Positions 43,551 to 52,312 of a stretch of 64,000 nt of DNA are shown one piece after another. Under the pieces are notes generated by a model. It made no database searches and had not been told where the DNA came from. It worked only from the letters and a program-made list of their open reading frames with translations. Numbering within the stretch: position 1 is the stretch's first letter; the number at the start of each line of letters is the position of its first letter. The DNA lies in NCBI RefSeq assembly GCF_029531655.1, contig NZ_JANRMI010000001.1, positions 248,001 to 312,000 of the forward strand. The letters run 5' to 3'. The stretch is from Bdellovibrio svalbardensis. GTDB lineage: Bacteria > Bdellovibrionota > Bdellovibrionia > Bdellovibrionales > Bdellovibrionaceae. Made by a program: the position numbers and the translations under genes.

Positions 43551-44438
43551 ATGCCTTCACGAGTGAAGAAATCTAAATATACAGCTAGACTATCTAATGA
43601 TCGTGGCCAGGCTGCGATCGAGTACGTTCTGCTATTGATTATTTCAGTCTCTCTTGTCCTCGCACTTGTGTACCAGATTTTCAAACCGATGCAGAGATAT
43701 ATGGATGCCTACATGGGCGATTACGTCGCATGTTTGCTTGAGACGGGAGGCCTTCCTAGTTTTGGTAGCGATATGATGTCGGCCAAAGACATGGGTTGTA
43801 CAATTGCTCAGTTTGACAAAAAAGATGGAAGCTTTGGTAACTCAAAAGGTTCTAATGGCCAAGGTGGATCGGGATCCGAATCTGGAGATGGTTCAAGTGG
43901 TTCTTCTTCGAACTCCTCAGGGGGCGGAGGGTCAGATTCTTCTGGCGGCTCCTCAGGTCGGAGTGGCTATGCTGGGTCGGCTTCGCGAAATGGTGGGCGC
44001 CTAGCACGGGCTCCGCGAAAGGGCGCGGCGGGCATTGAAGGCGGTGGCCAACAAGGCGGTCGCGTTGTTGAAATTGCTCTGGACGGAAATGGAAGCGGCA
44101 GCTTTTTCGGCGGAAGCAGAGGGAGCAGTTACGCGATTCAAACTCGCCGTAAAGTTTCTTCAGTGAACATGTCAGGGTGGAGTGAGTCCGAACGTAAAAA
44201 ACTAGAAAAAAATAGTGATGCTGGCCGCACAAAAGTTATTGCTACTGATGATATGGGCCCGGCGCCCAAGAAAATAATGGTTAAAAAGCCAGATGTAAAA
44301 ACGGTCCTTCAAGAGGAAAAAGAAGAACTCACCGTTGGAAATTTTATACGTTACCTGTTTATTGCGGCATTAATTATCGCTCTCGTAATTTTTATCGGTG
44401 GTCAGGCACTGTCAATGTCCAAGGGCGACGAGAATTAA
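43551..44438 (+). CDS. Flp-type prepilin with Ser/Gly linker and C-terminal membrane helix
   Basis: A 295-residue protein. A leader of 19 residues ends DRG, and the mature part begins QAAIEYVLLLIISVSLVLAL, with Glu and Tyr at +5 and +6: the G/(X4)EY rule of Flp prepilins. After the first helix come about 60 soluble residues with two Cys, a Gly/Ser linker (about 95-150), a basic region, and a second membrane helix (about 262-285) near the C-terminus. Flp pilins are normally 50-80 residues with no such extension. The bitopic layout suggests a pilin-like envelope anchor, perhaps not a filament subunit. Divergent from the TPR protein gene. Confidence 0.8.
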   Translation: MPSRVKKSKYTARLSNDRGQAAIEYVLLLIISVSLVLALVYQIFKPMQRYMDAYMGDYVACLLETGGLPSFGSDMMSAKDMGCTIAQFDKKDGSFGNSKGSNGQGGSGSESGDGSSGSSSNSSGGGGSDSSGGSSGRSGYAGSASRNGGRLARAPRKGAAGIEGGGQQGGRVVEIALDGNGSGSFFGGSRGSSYAIQTRRKVSSVNMSGWSESERKKLEKNSDAGRTKVIATDDMGPAPKKIMVKKPDVKTVLQEEKEELTVGNFIRYLFIAALIIALVIFIGGQALSMSKGDEN

Positions 44439-44562
44439 CTGCAATGCGTTTAGAATTTTTCCATGCATTTTCTTAACTTGTCTTACACCGGTCATAATTT
44501 GTTGTAACCCCTCCGTGTTTCATACATACAGATTCTCTCACGACATTTTTGAGGGGGCCTCT

Positions 44563-44925
44563 TTGGATACTGTGATTGAGATCAATCGCAAGAAGACTTT
44601 TAGTTTGCAGGATGCACGTCAGTTATTGCCGATAGTTTATCGCCTTACTGAAGAGTCATGTCGTGAAGTTAAAACTCATGTGAATCGTATTGAAGCCTAT
44701 TCTGATAAATCTCACCCTTCAGTGGCCGTAATTGAAGAGCAAATTAACGCCATTATTGAGCGTTGGCAGACCAAAGTAGCCAAATTAGGCGGGGAGCCTA
44801 AAGGTTTGTGGATGGCCGATTTTGACAACGGGAAGGGCTACTTTTGCTGGAAGTACCCAGAGATTGAAATAAATCACTGGCATGGCTACCAAGACGGATT
44901 TTCTGGGCGTATAGTCATTGAATGA
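44563..44925 (+). CDS. DUF2203 family protein
   Basis: A 120-residue soluble protein. The start is TTG 44563-44565, fixed by GAGGGGG (44551-44557) and by matching the family N-terminus (FSLQDARQLLPIVYRLTEES); the frame extends to 44398 without support and that part overlaps the previous gene. Features of DUF2203: the helical ARQLLPIV start, GEPKGLWMADFDNGKGYFCW, and the final YPEIEINHWHGYQDGF. Members are small and of unknown function in many deltas and Firmicutes. The stop overlaps nadE by four bases, so they are coupled. Confidence 0.88.
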   Translation: MDTVIEINRKKTFSLQDARQLLPIVYRLTEESCREVKTHVNRIEAYSDKSHPSVAVIEEQINAIIERWQTKVAKLGGEPKGLWMADFDNGKGYFCWKYPEIEINHWHGYQDGFSGRIVIE

Positions 44926-46541
44926 GAATTGCATTAGCACAAGTAAACCCAACACTTGCAGACTTTAAGTTCAATAAAGAAAAAATCTTAGAATTTATTC
45001 ATCAAGCACAGCAACGAAAGTGTGAGCTCGTGGTTTTCCCAGAGTGCACACTTTTCGGGTACCATCCGTTCGATCTTCTTGAGCGTTCAGAGCTTCTTAA
45101 AAAGCAAGAAGCTGAGTTTAAAGACCTCGTAAAAAGAATTCCCAAAGACATGGGCGTGATCATTGGTTTGATCACCCGCAATCCGGAAAAAAAGGGTCGT
45201 CCCTATTTTAATTCCGCAGCTTTTCTGGTTAAAGGGCAAAAGCCCCGCTTCTTTAACAAACAACTTCTTCCGACTGGCGATGTCTTCGATGAGGCGCGCT
45301 TTATCGAACCGGGAGATATGTCTAAAAACTATTTCAAATTCAAAGGCAAAAAGTTTTTCCTTACGATCTGTGAGGATATCTGGGCGTGGCCCGACACGAA
45401 GGGATGTTCTCCTTACAAAGTAAATCCCTTGGCGAAGGTGAAGAAGCAAAAGATCGATATGGTTTTGAACCTTAGCGCCTCCCCGTATTTTATCGGGAAG
45501 ATGAAGCTTCGCGAGTATGTGGCTTCTAAAACTGCCGCTTATTTTGGAGCGCCGATCATGTATGCAAACTTGGTAGGTGCCCAGGATGAGATCATCTTTG
45601 ATGGTGCAAGCTTCGTGATGGATAAAAAGGGCAAAAAGATTTTAAACTGTCTTCCCTTTGAAGAAGATATCAATGTGATTGATATCGACACGATGGAAGT
45701 TTGGAACAAAACCGCGAAAATCGAGACAGCCGAAGAGCTTCGTCGCGCTTTAGTGCTGGGTCTTCGTGATTTCTGTCAAAAGACGGGATTGAAGAAGGTT
45801 CATCTTGGTTTGAGTGGAGGCATCGATTCAGCTGTGGTGGCGGCCTTGGCGGTGGATGCTTTGGGTCCGGCTAACGTTGCGGGAATTGGCTTGCCTGGCC
45901 CGTTTAATTCGCCAGAAAGCCTGGCGTTGGCGCATGAACTAGCGAAGAACTTAGGAATTGATTTTAAGATCGTTGAAATCGGTTCAATGTATGATGAGGT
46001 CGTAAAGACTTTGGCCAAAGGCATTTCGTTGGAAGGCTTTAGCCTGGTGAACGAAAACCTTCAGGCGCGACTTCGTGGGCTGTCTTTGATGGCTTACTCG
46101 AACAAAGAAAACAGCATGCTTTTGACGACGGGTAATAAGAGCGAATATGCCACCGGTTACTCGACAATGTACGGAGACATGTGTGGCGGTTTGGCGCCGA
46201 TTGGTGATCTTACGAAAGCGCAGGTATATGCCTTGGCTCGCCACTACAACAAGGAAGATGAGCTGATTCCGGTTGAGATCATTGAAAGAGCTCCCTCTGC
46301 AGAACTTCGTCCGGATCAAAAAGATCAGGACTCTTTGCCTCCATATGAAGACTTGGATAAATCTGTGGCTTATCTTGTGGAAAAAAATGGAGTTGCCAAA
46401 ACCGCGACGGATAAATGGCTTTTGCCTATTCTTATGCGAACAGAATTTAAACGTTGGCAAGCTCCTCCTATCTTGAAAGTTTCCGGGCACTCCTTCGGGC
46501 GTGGTCGTAGATATCCGATTGCTCACAGGGCAAAAGAGTAA
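44922..46541 (+). CDS. nadE: Glutamine-dependent NAD+ synthetase
   Basis: A 539-residue two-domain NAD synthetase. The N-terminal CN-hydrolase glutaminase has Glu41 (FPECTLF), Lys113 (FFNKQLLP) and Cys150 (LTICEDIW), the complete triad; the C-terminal synthetase has the P-loop SGGIDS (298-303), TTGNKSEYATGYSTMYGD and RPDQKDQDSLP. It amidates nicotinate adenine dinucleotide to NAD with glutamine and ATP. It complements the NadD domain encoded at 37085. Coupled to the DUF2203 gene by an overlap of four bases. Confidence 0.96.
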   Translation: MRIALAQVNPTLADFKFNKEKILEFIHQAQQRKCELVVFPECTLFGYHPFDLLERSELLKKQEAEFKDLVKRIPKDMGVIIGLITRNPEKKGRPYFNSAAFLVKGQKPRFFNKQLLPTGDVFDEARFIEPGDMSKNYFKFKGKKFFLTICEDIWAWPDTKGCSPYKVNPLAKVKKQKIDMVLNLSASPYFIGKMKLREYVASKTAAYFGAPIMYANLVGAQDEIIFDGASFVMDKKGKKILNCLPFEEDINVIDIDTMEVWNKTAKIETAEELRRALVLGLRDFCQKTGLKKVHLGLSGGIDSAVVAALAVDALGPANVAGIGLPGPFNSPESLALAHELAKNLGIDFKIVEIGSMYDEVVKTLAKGISLEGFSLVNENLQARLRGLSLMAYSNKENSMLLTTGNKSEYATGYSTMYGDMCGGLAPIGDLTKAQVYALARHYNKEDELIPVEIIERAPSAELRPDQKDQDSLPPYEDLDKSVAYLVEKNGVAKTATDKWLLPILMRTEFKRWQAPPILKVSGHSFGRGRRYPIAHRAKE

Positions 46542-46551
46542 ATGAACTGGA

Positions 46552-46573
46552 AGCTCCCTCGGCCGAGGGAGCT
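46552..46573 (+). terminator. GC-rich palindrome after nadE
   Basis: AGCTCCCTCGG-CCGAGGGAGCT, a perfect 22-base palindrome, ten bases after the nadE stop; a short GTTTAG follows. Probably terminates or protects the nadE mRNA end, but the T-run is weak. Confidence 0.6.
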
Positions 46574-46708
46574 GTTTAGAGTCCCCCTAGCATGTCAAAA
46601 AGATAGACACCCGCCATCAGCTCAATTCCAACAGGCTGACTATTAAAGGGCACCCCCTTTGCTTAAGAGAATGAAAGAGTTTTTTTATTCAGGCAGAGGA
46701 AGTAATCG

Positions 46709-48184
46709 ATGCGCGCATTTTTAATTTTGATTTCTTTGATTGGAACAGCCTTTCATTCTCATGCCTCCGAGATCACTGAAAAAATCACCTATTTTCCGGA
46801 AACCAAGTTACTTCAGGAAGTGAAGCGATTTGAGGGCTCTAAACTGATCGAGTTGATGTCATATTCACTTGAGCAAAAGATCGCATTCCATGAAAAATAC
46901 GCTTACCCAAAAGACAATCAAAAACTTGTTACTACGGTATCGCCTTATCAGCCCTGTGAAGGGCAAATTGTTGGGCAAAGTCTTTTCAGTACAGAGTCAG
47001 ATTCAGAGGTTTTGCTAAAAAAGTGGAACTACGACAAGGGCGATTGTCGTTTGCTTTATGTCGATTATTTTTCGCCTGAAAATTCCCAGATTATTTTGAA
47101 AAAAGAAACTTATACTACGGAGCAACGTCTGCAAGAAGTGACGACATTCACTTGGGATTCGGCAGGGGAAAATGTGACTTCATTTAGAACCGTCGATACT
47201 CATGGGCGTCTAATTAAAAGCTACCAACCCTATAAGAAGTTCGACTTAAATTTCGTTTATGCCAACTATCCTGAAGCGGAGAGAGCACGACGCATTTCAT
47301 TGCATAACAAGTCGGATCGCTTGCTTATTGGAGTGATCGATTCTGGCTTTGACTATGGGCACACAGAGTTGGCGTTTAAATTTTGGAACAATCCCAAAGA
47401 GAGTTTCGACGGTCGTGATGATGACGGCAATCATTGGATTGATGATGTCTTTGGCTGGGATCAAACTTCACAAACTGGATTGCCAAGTGAAAGTGGAAGT
47501 TCTTTGGCTAAAGACCGACTACCAATGTCTCACGGTACTCACGTTGCTCATATTGCGACGAGAGATCTTGATGAAGTCGCTATTTTTGGCTTCGCTGGAG
47601 ACTTTACAAATGTAGAGTATATTAATCAAATTTCTACCTTCTTGCGATCGCATCCTGTTCGCGTGATCAATATGAGCTTTTCGCTTCCGTTGGACAAGGG
47701 TGGGGACATGGGCTTGCGCAAATCTGCTAAGGCTCTTGAAAAGATGATTCAAGAAAATCCGCAGGTGCTTTTCGTGGTGGCCTCTGGCAATGACGGGAAG
47801 AATATTGTTGAGTATAAAAATCGACAGTTTCCGGCTTCTTTTCACTATGAAAATTTAATAACAGTCGGGGCGTTGGATGATCTTACGTTGGGGCTTAAGC
47901 GCGCCAGCTATAGTAACTTTGGTGAGGGCACTGTGGAAATCTATGCGCCGGGAACCAAGATATCAGCAGCAAGCATTGGTGGTGGACTGATTTCCCATAC
48001 GGGGACTTCGATGGCGGCGCCTTATGTTGTGCACGTGGCCGCAGAGGCCTTGCTTTTGAAACCAGAACTTCAGCCTGCGCAACTCAAAGCTTTGATTCTA
48101 GAAAGTGCACAACAAGTTTCTGATGAAGTACTGGGCTCTATAAAAGCAGTTGATGTTGAAGCGTTGAAACGCAAACTAAAATAG
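46709..48184 (+). CDS. Secreted subtilisin-like (S8) protease with unusual N-terminal domain
   Basis: A 491-residue exported peptidase: signal peptide MRAFLILISLIGTAFHSHA, then an unusual N-terminal domain to about 200 with repeats of short beta-type strands (for example ETYTTEQRLQEVTTF), and the S8 catalytic domain. The triad is complete: Asp211 (GVIDSGFD), His275 (SHGTH), Ser434 (GTSMAAP), with oxyanion Asn in VVASGNDG. DGRDDDGNHWIDD is a calcium-type loop. The N-terminal domain does not look like the usual I9 inhibitor and resembles repeats used in exported surface proteins. AGAGGAAG precedes the ATG. Isolated gene; predation role is inference. Confidence 0.93.
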   Translation: MRAFLILISLIGTAFHSHASEITEKITYFPETKLLQEVKRFEGSKLIELMSYSLEQKIAFHEKYAYPKDNQKLVTTVSPYQPCEGQIVGQSLFSTESDSEVLLKKWNYDKGDCRLLYVDYFSPENSQIILKKETYTTEQRLQEVTTFTWDSAGENVTSFRTVDTHGRLIKSYQPYKKFDLNFVYANYPEAERARRISLHNKSDRLLIGVIDSGFDYGHTELAFKFWNNPKESFDGRDDDGNHWIDDVFGWDQTSQTGLPSESGSSLAKDRLPMSHGTHVAHIATRDLDEVAIFGFAGDFTNVEYINQISTFLRSHPVRVINMSFSLPLDKGGDMGLRKSAKALEKMIQENPQVLFVVASGNDGKNIVEYKNRQFPASFHYENLITVGALDDLTLGLKRASYSNFGEGTVEIYAPGTKISAASIGGGLISHTGTSMAAPYVVHVAAEALLLKPELQPAQLKALILESAQQVSDEVLGSIKAVDVEALKRKLK

Positions 48185-48205
48185 GCTTTTTAGGAAGCCT
48201 ATTTT
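48178..48205. terminator. Bidirectional terminator between convergent genes
   Basis: AAAATAGGCTT (48178-48188) and AAGCCTATTTT (48195-48205), loop tttagg. It overlaps the ends of both the subtilase gene (+) and the membrane-protein gene (-). Confidence 0.8.
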
Positions 48206-48732
48206 TTCTTTCGACTTTTTCTCCAGGCAAAAAAGAAAAGCGATAAAAATGAGAAGGCAATCGCCAAGCCTGTCCAGATCAGATCTGTTGTCGACGCATC
48301 AGAGGCACTTTTCAAACCGAAATAAAAGATAACAACTTTCATGATAATCATCGCTTGGATCAGCGTGAATATATAGGATCTCAATTCCTTGAAGGCTTCA
48401 GTGCGCTTTTGTGTTTGCTCTTCCGTGTAAGTTGGAAAACCCCAGTAGTTGTTTTTCTTGAAACTTTCAATTACCAGCGGCCACAAACTTTCTAAATTTG
48501 CTTGGGGAGCTTGTGCGAGCTCCTGGGCTAAGCTTCGGCCAGCCGCTGTGGAGATAAAATCTTTGGTGTCGGCATCGAAAAAGATACCAGGGATAGTTAT
48601 AAGATCCTCTAGATGAGACTCAGAAATTTTATTGAGGCTGTCTTGGTTAAAAGACAGCTTTAAATCGGTGGCTCTTTTTTGAAATTCTCTTTTGAAAGTT
48701 TCGACGTAAAAGGAGTCAGTTGTCTGTGTCAT
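48199..48732 (-). CDS. Two-helix membrane protein, unknown
   Basis: A 177-residue protein with a soluble N-terminal part (1-115, mainly helical and charged) and two membrane helices near the C-terminus (AMIIMKVVIFYFGL and WTGLAIAFSFLSLFFFAW), ended by a basic tail (RKSRKKK), which sets the tail in the cytoplasm by the positive-inside rule. No family recognised. It lies 15 bases downstream of the exonuclease gene, in the same direction, and shares a bidirectional terminator with the convergent subtilase gene. Function unknown. Confidence 0.75.
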   Translation of the reverse strand: MTQTTDSFYVETFKREFQKRATDLKLSFNQDSLNKISESHLEDLITIPGIFFDADTKDFISTAAGRSLAQELAQAPQANLESLWPLVIESFKKNNYWGFPTYTEEQTQKRTEAFKELRSYIFTLIQAMIIMKVVIFYFGLKSASDASTTDLIWTGLAIAFSFLSLFFFAWRKSRKKK

Positions 48733-48747
48733 CAGAGCCCCTTGCTT

Positions 48748-49365
48748 TTAGAGGCCGCCGAAGAAATCCATTTGTTTTGGCTGACGGATAATTTGTGGGA
48801 AACGCAATTCAGGTTTCCCAGTCAAAGCAACAAGGTTTGAAACCTGTGGAGCTTGTCCGCCGATAGAAATTCTTTTCATCATTTGCGAGAACATGTGACC
48901 CAGGTAAGTTGCATCGGCCTCAGCTCTATGGAATTCCGCTGTTGGGATCTTCAAGTGTTGAACCAAAGTTCCTAGCTTGTAGTTCGGAAGACCTGGGAAG
49001 ACTTTTCTTGCGATAGGAAGGGAGTCGATCACGATCCCTTTTGGCGCTGGTGATTCGTGCTTCTTAACGTCTGCGGTAAGGAACTGAGCATCGAAAGGAG
49101 CATTGTGCGCAACCATGATGTCATCACCGCAGAATTCTGCAAATGAGGCCAACAAAGTGTCGATCGTCGGTGCGCCTTTAACCATGTGGTCATAGATTTT
49201 ATTGACGTTAGAAGCGCCCGGCGGAATAGGACGAAGAGGATCAACAAAAGTTGCAAAAACAGCGTCAGGCTGACCGTTGATGAAGCGAACCGCTCCAATT
49301 TCAATAATTTGGTCAACGCCAGGAACTGTGCCGGTAGTTTCGAAGTCAAAAGCTATGAATCTCAT
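48748..49365 (-). CDS. DEDDh 3'-5' exonuclease (DnaQ-like)
   Basis: A 205-residue exonuclease; start at ATG 49363-49365, which gives MRFIAFDFETTGT, the standard first motif (Asp7, Glu9). The frame runs to 49401 without support. ExoII is HNAPFDAQFL (Asp), ExoIII is FHRAEADATYL (His, Asp), so the DEDDh set is complete. The C-terminal PKQMDFFGGL ends in a short sequence resembling beta-clamp binding peptides (QxxxxFF). It is either a proofreading-type subunit or a free repair exonuclease; no polymerase is nearby. Followed by the unknown membrane-protein gene in the same direction. Confidence 0.9.
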   Translation of the reverse strand: MRFIAFDFETTGTVPGVDQIIEIGAVRFINGQPDAVFATFVDPLRPIPPGASNVNKIYDHMVKGAPTIDTLLASFAEFCGDDIMVAHNAPFDAQFLTADVKKHESPAPKGIVIDSLPIARKVFPGLPNYKLGTLVQHLKIPTAEFHRAEADATYLGHMFSQMMKRISIGGQAPQVSNLVALTGKPELRFPQIIRQPKQMDFFGGL

Positions 49366-49434
49366 GAATTCATTGATACAAAATGGTAAGGGGGGTTTCA
49401 ACTAAAGACTGCCCTTTTGAAGGAGTTCTCGGAC

Positions 49435-49734
49435 ATGAAGCCTAAGTCTGGAAAATCTATAACCTTTTTACCGGACGACAAGATTGTCTTGGTGAGTCAT
49501 CAGGACGAGACTGTCTTGAATGTGGCGATCCGTGCGGGTTTGCCGATAGATCATACCTGCGGTGGCTTTGGGACTTGTGGAACTTGCGTAGTTTTTGTGC
49601 GAGCGGGGCTTGAAAACCTACCCCCACGAAACGAAATTGAGGCAGAAATGGCCCAAGACAGAGGCTTTTTGAAAGAAGAGCGTCTTTGCTGCCAAATTCC
49701 ACCCGTCGATGGCTTGGTTCTGGAAAGACCTTAA
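49435..49734 (+). CDS. [2Fe-2S] plant-type ferredoxin
   Basis: A 99-residue ferredoxin; start at ATG 49435 with AAGGAG nine bases upstream (an in-frame TTG at 49417 is the SD-containing part and not a start). The cluster ligands are in CGGFGTCGTC and in LCCQIP. No signal peptide. It passes electrons in the cytoplasm; no obvious partner gene is nearby. Its stop TAA is shared in TTAA with the convergent PHP-like gene (four-base overlap). Confidence 0.93.
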   Translation: MKPKSGKSITFLPDDKIVLVSHQDETVLNVAIRAGLPIDHTCGGFGTCGTCVVFVRAGLENLPPRNEIEAEMAQDRGFLKEERLCCQIPPVDGLVLERP

Positions 49735-50939
49735 GGCTGTACGTAAAATGGATTTGTATAAATCCACGTAATCCATTTTTTAGCATCAGGCAAAGGCAAC
49801 ATCGGGCTCACGCGAACCTGCACGCGATAGGTGCCAGTTTGTGTGATTGGATAGTTCACTTCGGGATCATTCACCTGGGCAACAGTTTCCCCGTTGCGAA
49901 GAACTCTAATTTCAAAGAAGTCTTTTGGCTTCGCTGGAAGCTTAACTTTCAAAATCATATTTTTTGAGAGCTTCATTTCAGAGCCCATTAAATGAGATCT
50001 GTTGTCTTCATCAATCGTTGCGACGAAGCCTTTGGGATCTCCAAGCATGTCCAAAGCCAAATAAGAGTTTCCATTTTTGAGTGCATTGAAAACTTTCACG
50101 CGATCACTGTTAAAGCTTCCGGTGAGTTCTGACTTCAACATGATGTGATTGCTCATCACCTCAAAGGTTCTTTTATAGCTGGGGAAGCGAATCAAATAAT
50201 TCGCCAAAGGGATCGCACGTGCTGAGGCTTCAGTTCCCGCATAGATAACGATTTTTCTTTGCGTGCTGATTTTGTCGAGCAACGCAAGTTCATCAGAGGG
50301 CTCGGTATAAAGACGAAGGATCGAAAGGCGAGGGTTGAAAGGATAAATCAACAAACTCCAGATCACTGAAAGTTTGGATTCGGCCCATGCGCGATTCGAA
50401 AGACTTTTTTGATTCCAAAGTTCGAAACCATCCAGGCCCGTTGGAATCTCACCGTTCCAGTTATATCCCGCTTTGTAAGGGTGAGCTAAAACCGTGAGCG
50501 TGTCTTTGCTCGCGCCAGTTTTTTGCGACAAGAGATCCGCCAATTTTACCTGAGCATCGCCCAGTCCATTGCCAATGGCCTCCTGATTTAGGGAATAGTA
50601 AATCAAGCGAGCATCGAGATAGCTGTACTTACCTGCTGAAAAAACCAAAAGATTGCCGTGATAGGATTCAAAAGTAGTCGGTACATTAAACATGTTCACA
50701 TCCGTGAACATCAGGAAATCCAGATTTGCCAATTTTGCAGAGGTGATAACAAAACTTGCTGGCGCCGAGCCTGCGCTCAAATCTGTGTGGACATTGAGAA
50801 CGCCTTTATAATCATAGTAATTCGCGGCGTGCTCTGCAGTCAGTTGACGAGGAATGGTGCTGACTTCGTACTGGTTGATATAGAAACCGTACAAGAAATA
50901 AGTAACTGCTAAAAATGCGATGACAACTAATGACTTCAT
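49731..50939 (-). CDS. Membrane-anchored PHP-like protein with altered metal motifs
   Basis: A 402-residue protein with an N-terminal hydrophobic anchor (LVVIAFLAVTYFLYGFY) and a PHP-type fold. YKGVLNVHTDLSAGSAP (His51) matches the first PHP motif, where H-x-HTxxSDG is usual; FTDVN (79-82) is in the place of TDHN with Val for His; LAHPY is later. Two usual metal ligands are therefore missing, so phosphoesterase activity is doubtful. A C-terminal beta domain (about 305-402) resembles an Ig-like fold. It is likely periplasmic. It is convergent with the ferredoxin gene and just downstream of the GT39 gene region. Confidence 0.72.
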   Translation of the reverse strand: MKSLVVIAFLAVTYFLYGFYINQYEVSTIPRQLTAEHAANYYDYKGVLNVHTDLSAGSAPASFVITSAKLANLDFLMFTDVNMFNVPTTFESYHGNLLVFSAGKYSYLDARLIYYSLNQEAIGNGLGDAQVKLADLLSQKTGASKDTLTVLAHPYKAGYNWNGEIPTGLDGFELWNQKSLSNRAWAESKLSVIWSLLIYPFNPRLSILRLYTEPSDELALLDKISTQRKIVIYAGTEASARAIPLANYLIRFPSYKRTFEVMSNHIMLKSELTGSFNSDRVKVFNALKNGNSYLALDMLGDPKGFVATIDEDNRSHLMGSEMKLSKNMILKVKLPAKPKDFFEIRVLRNGETVAQVNDPEVNYPITQTGTYRVQVRVSPMLPLPDAKKWITWIYTNPFYVQP

Positions 50940-50993
50940 AAGGGTTCTTATTCTGGCTTTCGCCAGTTATTTTCCAGCTGCTTTTCAGCTCAT

Positions 50994-52310
50994 TTACTGG
51001 CGCGTGAATTCCAACAACACAAAATCGGGAGAAATCTTTTTAATTTCTCGATGAGTCCATTGTTGTTGAGAAACCCATTCAGGTAAACCATTTGTCTCAC
51101 GCTTCACTAAATAAAAACGATTTCCTGCGGGATTCGCCTCTTTAAGCGTGTCAAAAAAGTCAAAACGGCTGATGCCTTGAAGTTTGTACACCGGAACTTT
51201 GCTAAAATACCAAAGAGACGCTGCCATTTGGTAAGAAGCTGCATAAAGGGGAGAATACTCATGAGCGATAGAGCTTAATTTCTGGAAATCATAGGGTTCG
51301 CTGATCTTTGAATTTGTATTTCTAATTGCGGGGACAAAGAGAGATGTCAAAACCACCACGATAATGACACTCCAGAAGGCAACGTAGTAACGAAGCCATT
51401 TTTGGATCTGTGGATGGCAAGCCGCCAGTACGCACACTGCAGGCAGTGCAATGATCGGCCAATTGGCTTCAACCAAGGCGCGGAAAGAAGTCAGGAAGAA
51501 AAACACCAGAGGGAACCAGGCAAAGTAATAAAGATAGCGAAGCTTTTCAGGAAGTTTCGCTTTGAGAGCCGCCCACAAAACCCAGGGAAAAATAATCAGA
51601 ATTTGGCCAAGAACATAAGAGCTTGTCCAACTGAATTTATAAGAGTCCCGTTCCAAGCCATGCTTGAGCTGAAAAGTGAAAGAGGCAAAATCATTTTGAT
51701 AGTTCCAAAGAAGGACAGGAGTGCAGAAAATCAGTCCAGTCAGAATCGTCAGTGGAACCCACTTCCACTGGATATCCTTCCACTTCTTTTCAAAGATGAA
51801 GTAAAGAAGCAGGCAGGGAACGAAAAGGACGATGTGATATTTGGCGCAAAAGCCAAGTCCCAAAGCGGCGCCCAAGGCGGCATAACTGTTAGGATTCTTT
51901 TTCTCCAGGACTTCTTGAAACAAATAAAGCGATAGGACCCAAAAGAAAACCACGGGAAGATCCGGGGTCACAATTAATGAGCCAAATCCCAAGAGAGGAG
52001 AGAACAGAACGAGGTACATCCACCAGCGTATTTTCTCTAAGCTCAGGGCATCTTTAAAAAGCAGTATGCCGAATCCCAAAGTGCAATGACCCAAAAGAAC
52101 AGCGGGCCATCGAACCGCATGCATAAAGGGCTCCAGGAAATGCCCCAGATAGAAAAGCCAAGCCACCATCGGCGGATGATCAAAATAACTCAGCTGCAAT
52201 TTATGTGACCAAACCCAGTAGTAGGCTTCATCCGCACTTAAAGGAATCAGCGCGGAAATAACAAGCTTCACAAGAAGGCTGATGAGCCAAATACGCTTAA
52301 GGTCTTTCAA
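50994..52310 (-). CDS. GT39/ArnT-like membrane glycosyltransferase
   Basis: A 438-residue polytopic membrane protein of the GT-C class. LSADEAYYWVWSHKL with FDHPPMVAWLFY is the GT39/ArnT-type active-site motif (Asp-Glu after the first helix), followed by about ten helices and a short periplasmic C-terminus. These enzymes pass a sugar from a polyprenyl-phosphate donor to lipid A, protein or another acceptor in the periplasm. The start is TTG 52308-52310, just after the rodZ stop, with only a weak ribosome site; translation probably couples to rodZ. Substrate unknown. Confidence 0.85.
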   Translation of the reverse strand: MKDLKRIWLISLLVKLVISALIPLSADEAYYWVWSHKLQLSYFDHPPMVAWLFYLGHFLEPFMHAVRWPAVLLGHCTLGFGILLFKDALSLEKIRWWMYLVLFSPLLGFGSLIVTPDLPVVFFWVLSLYLFQEVLEKKNPNSYAALGAALGLGFCAKYHIVLFVPCLLLYFIFEKKWKDIQWKWVPLTILTGLIFCTPVLLWNYQNDFASFTFQLKHGLERDSYKFSWTSSYVLGQILIIFPWVLWAALKAKLPEKLRYLYYFAWFPLVFFFLTSFRALVEANWPIIALPAVCVLAACHPQIQKWLRYYVAFWSVIIVVVLTSLFVPAIRNTNSKISEPYDFQKLSSIAHEYSPLYAASYQMAASLWYFSKVPVYKLQGISRFDFFDTLKEANPAGNRFYLVKRETNGLPEWVSQQQWTHREIKKISPDFVLLEFTRQ

Positions 52311-52312
52311 GA

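Noticed and set aside
43532-43684. Longer TPR protein starting at 43684
   Set aside because: The extension would overlap the divergent Flp-like gene and destroys the signal peptide.
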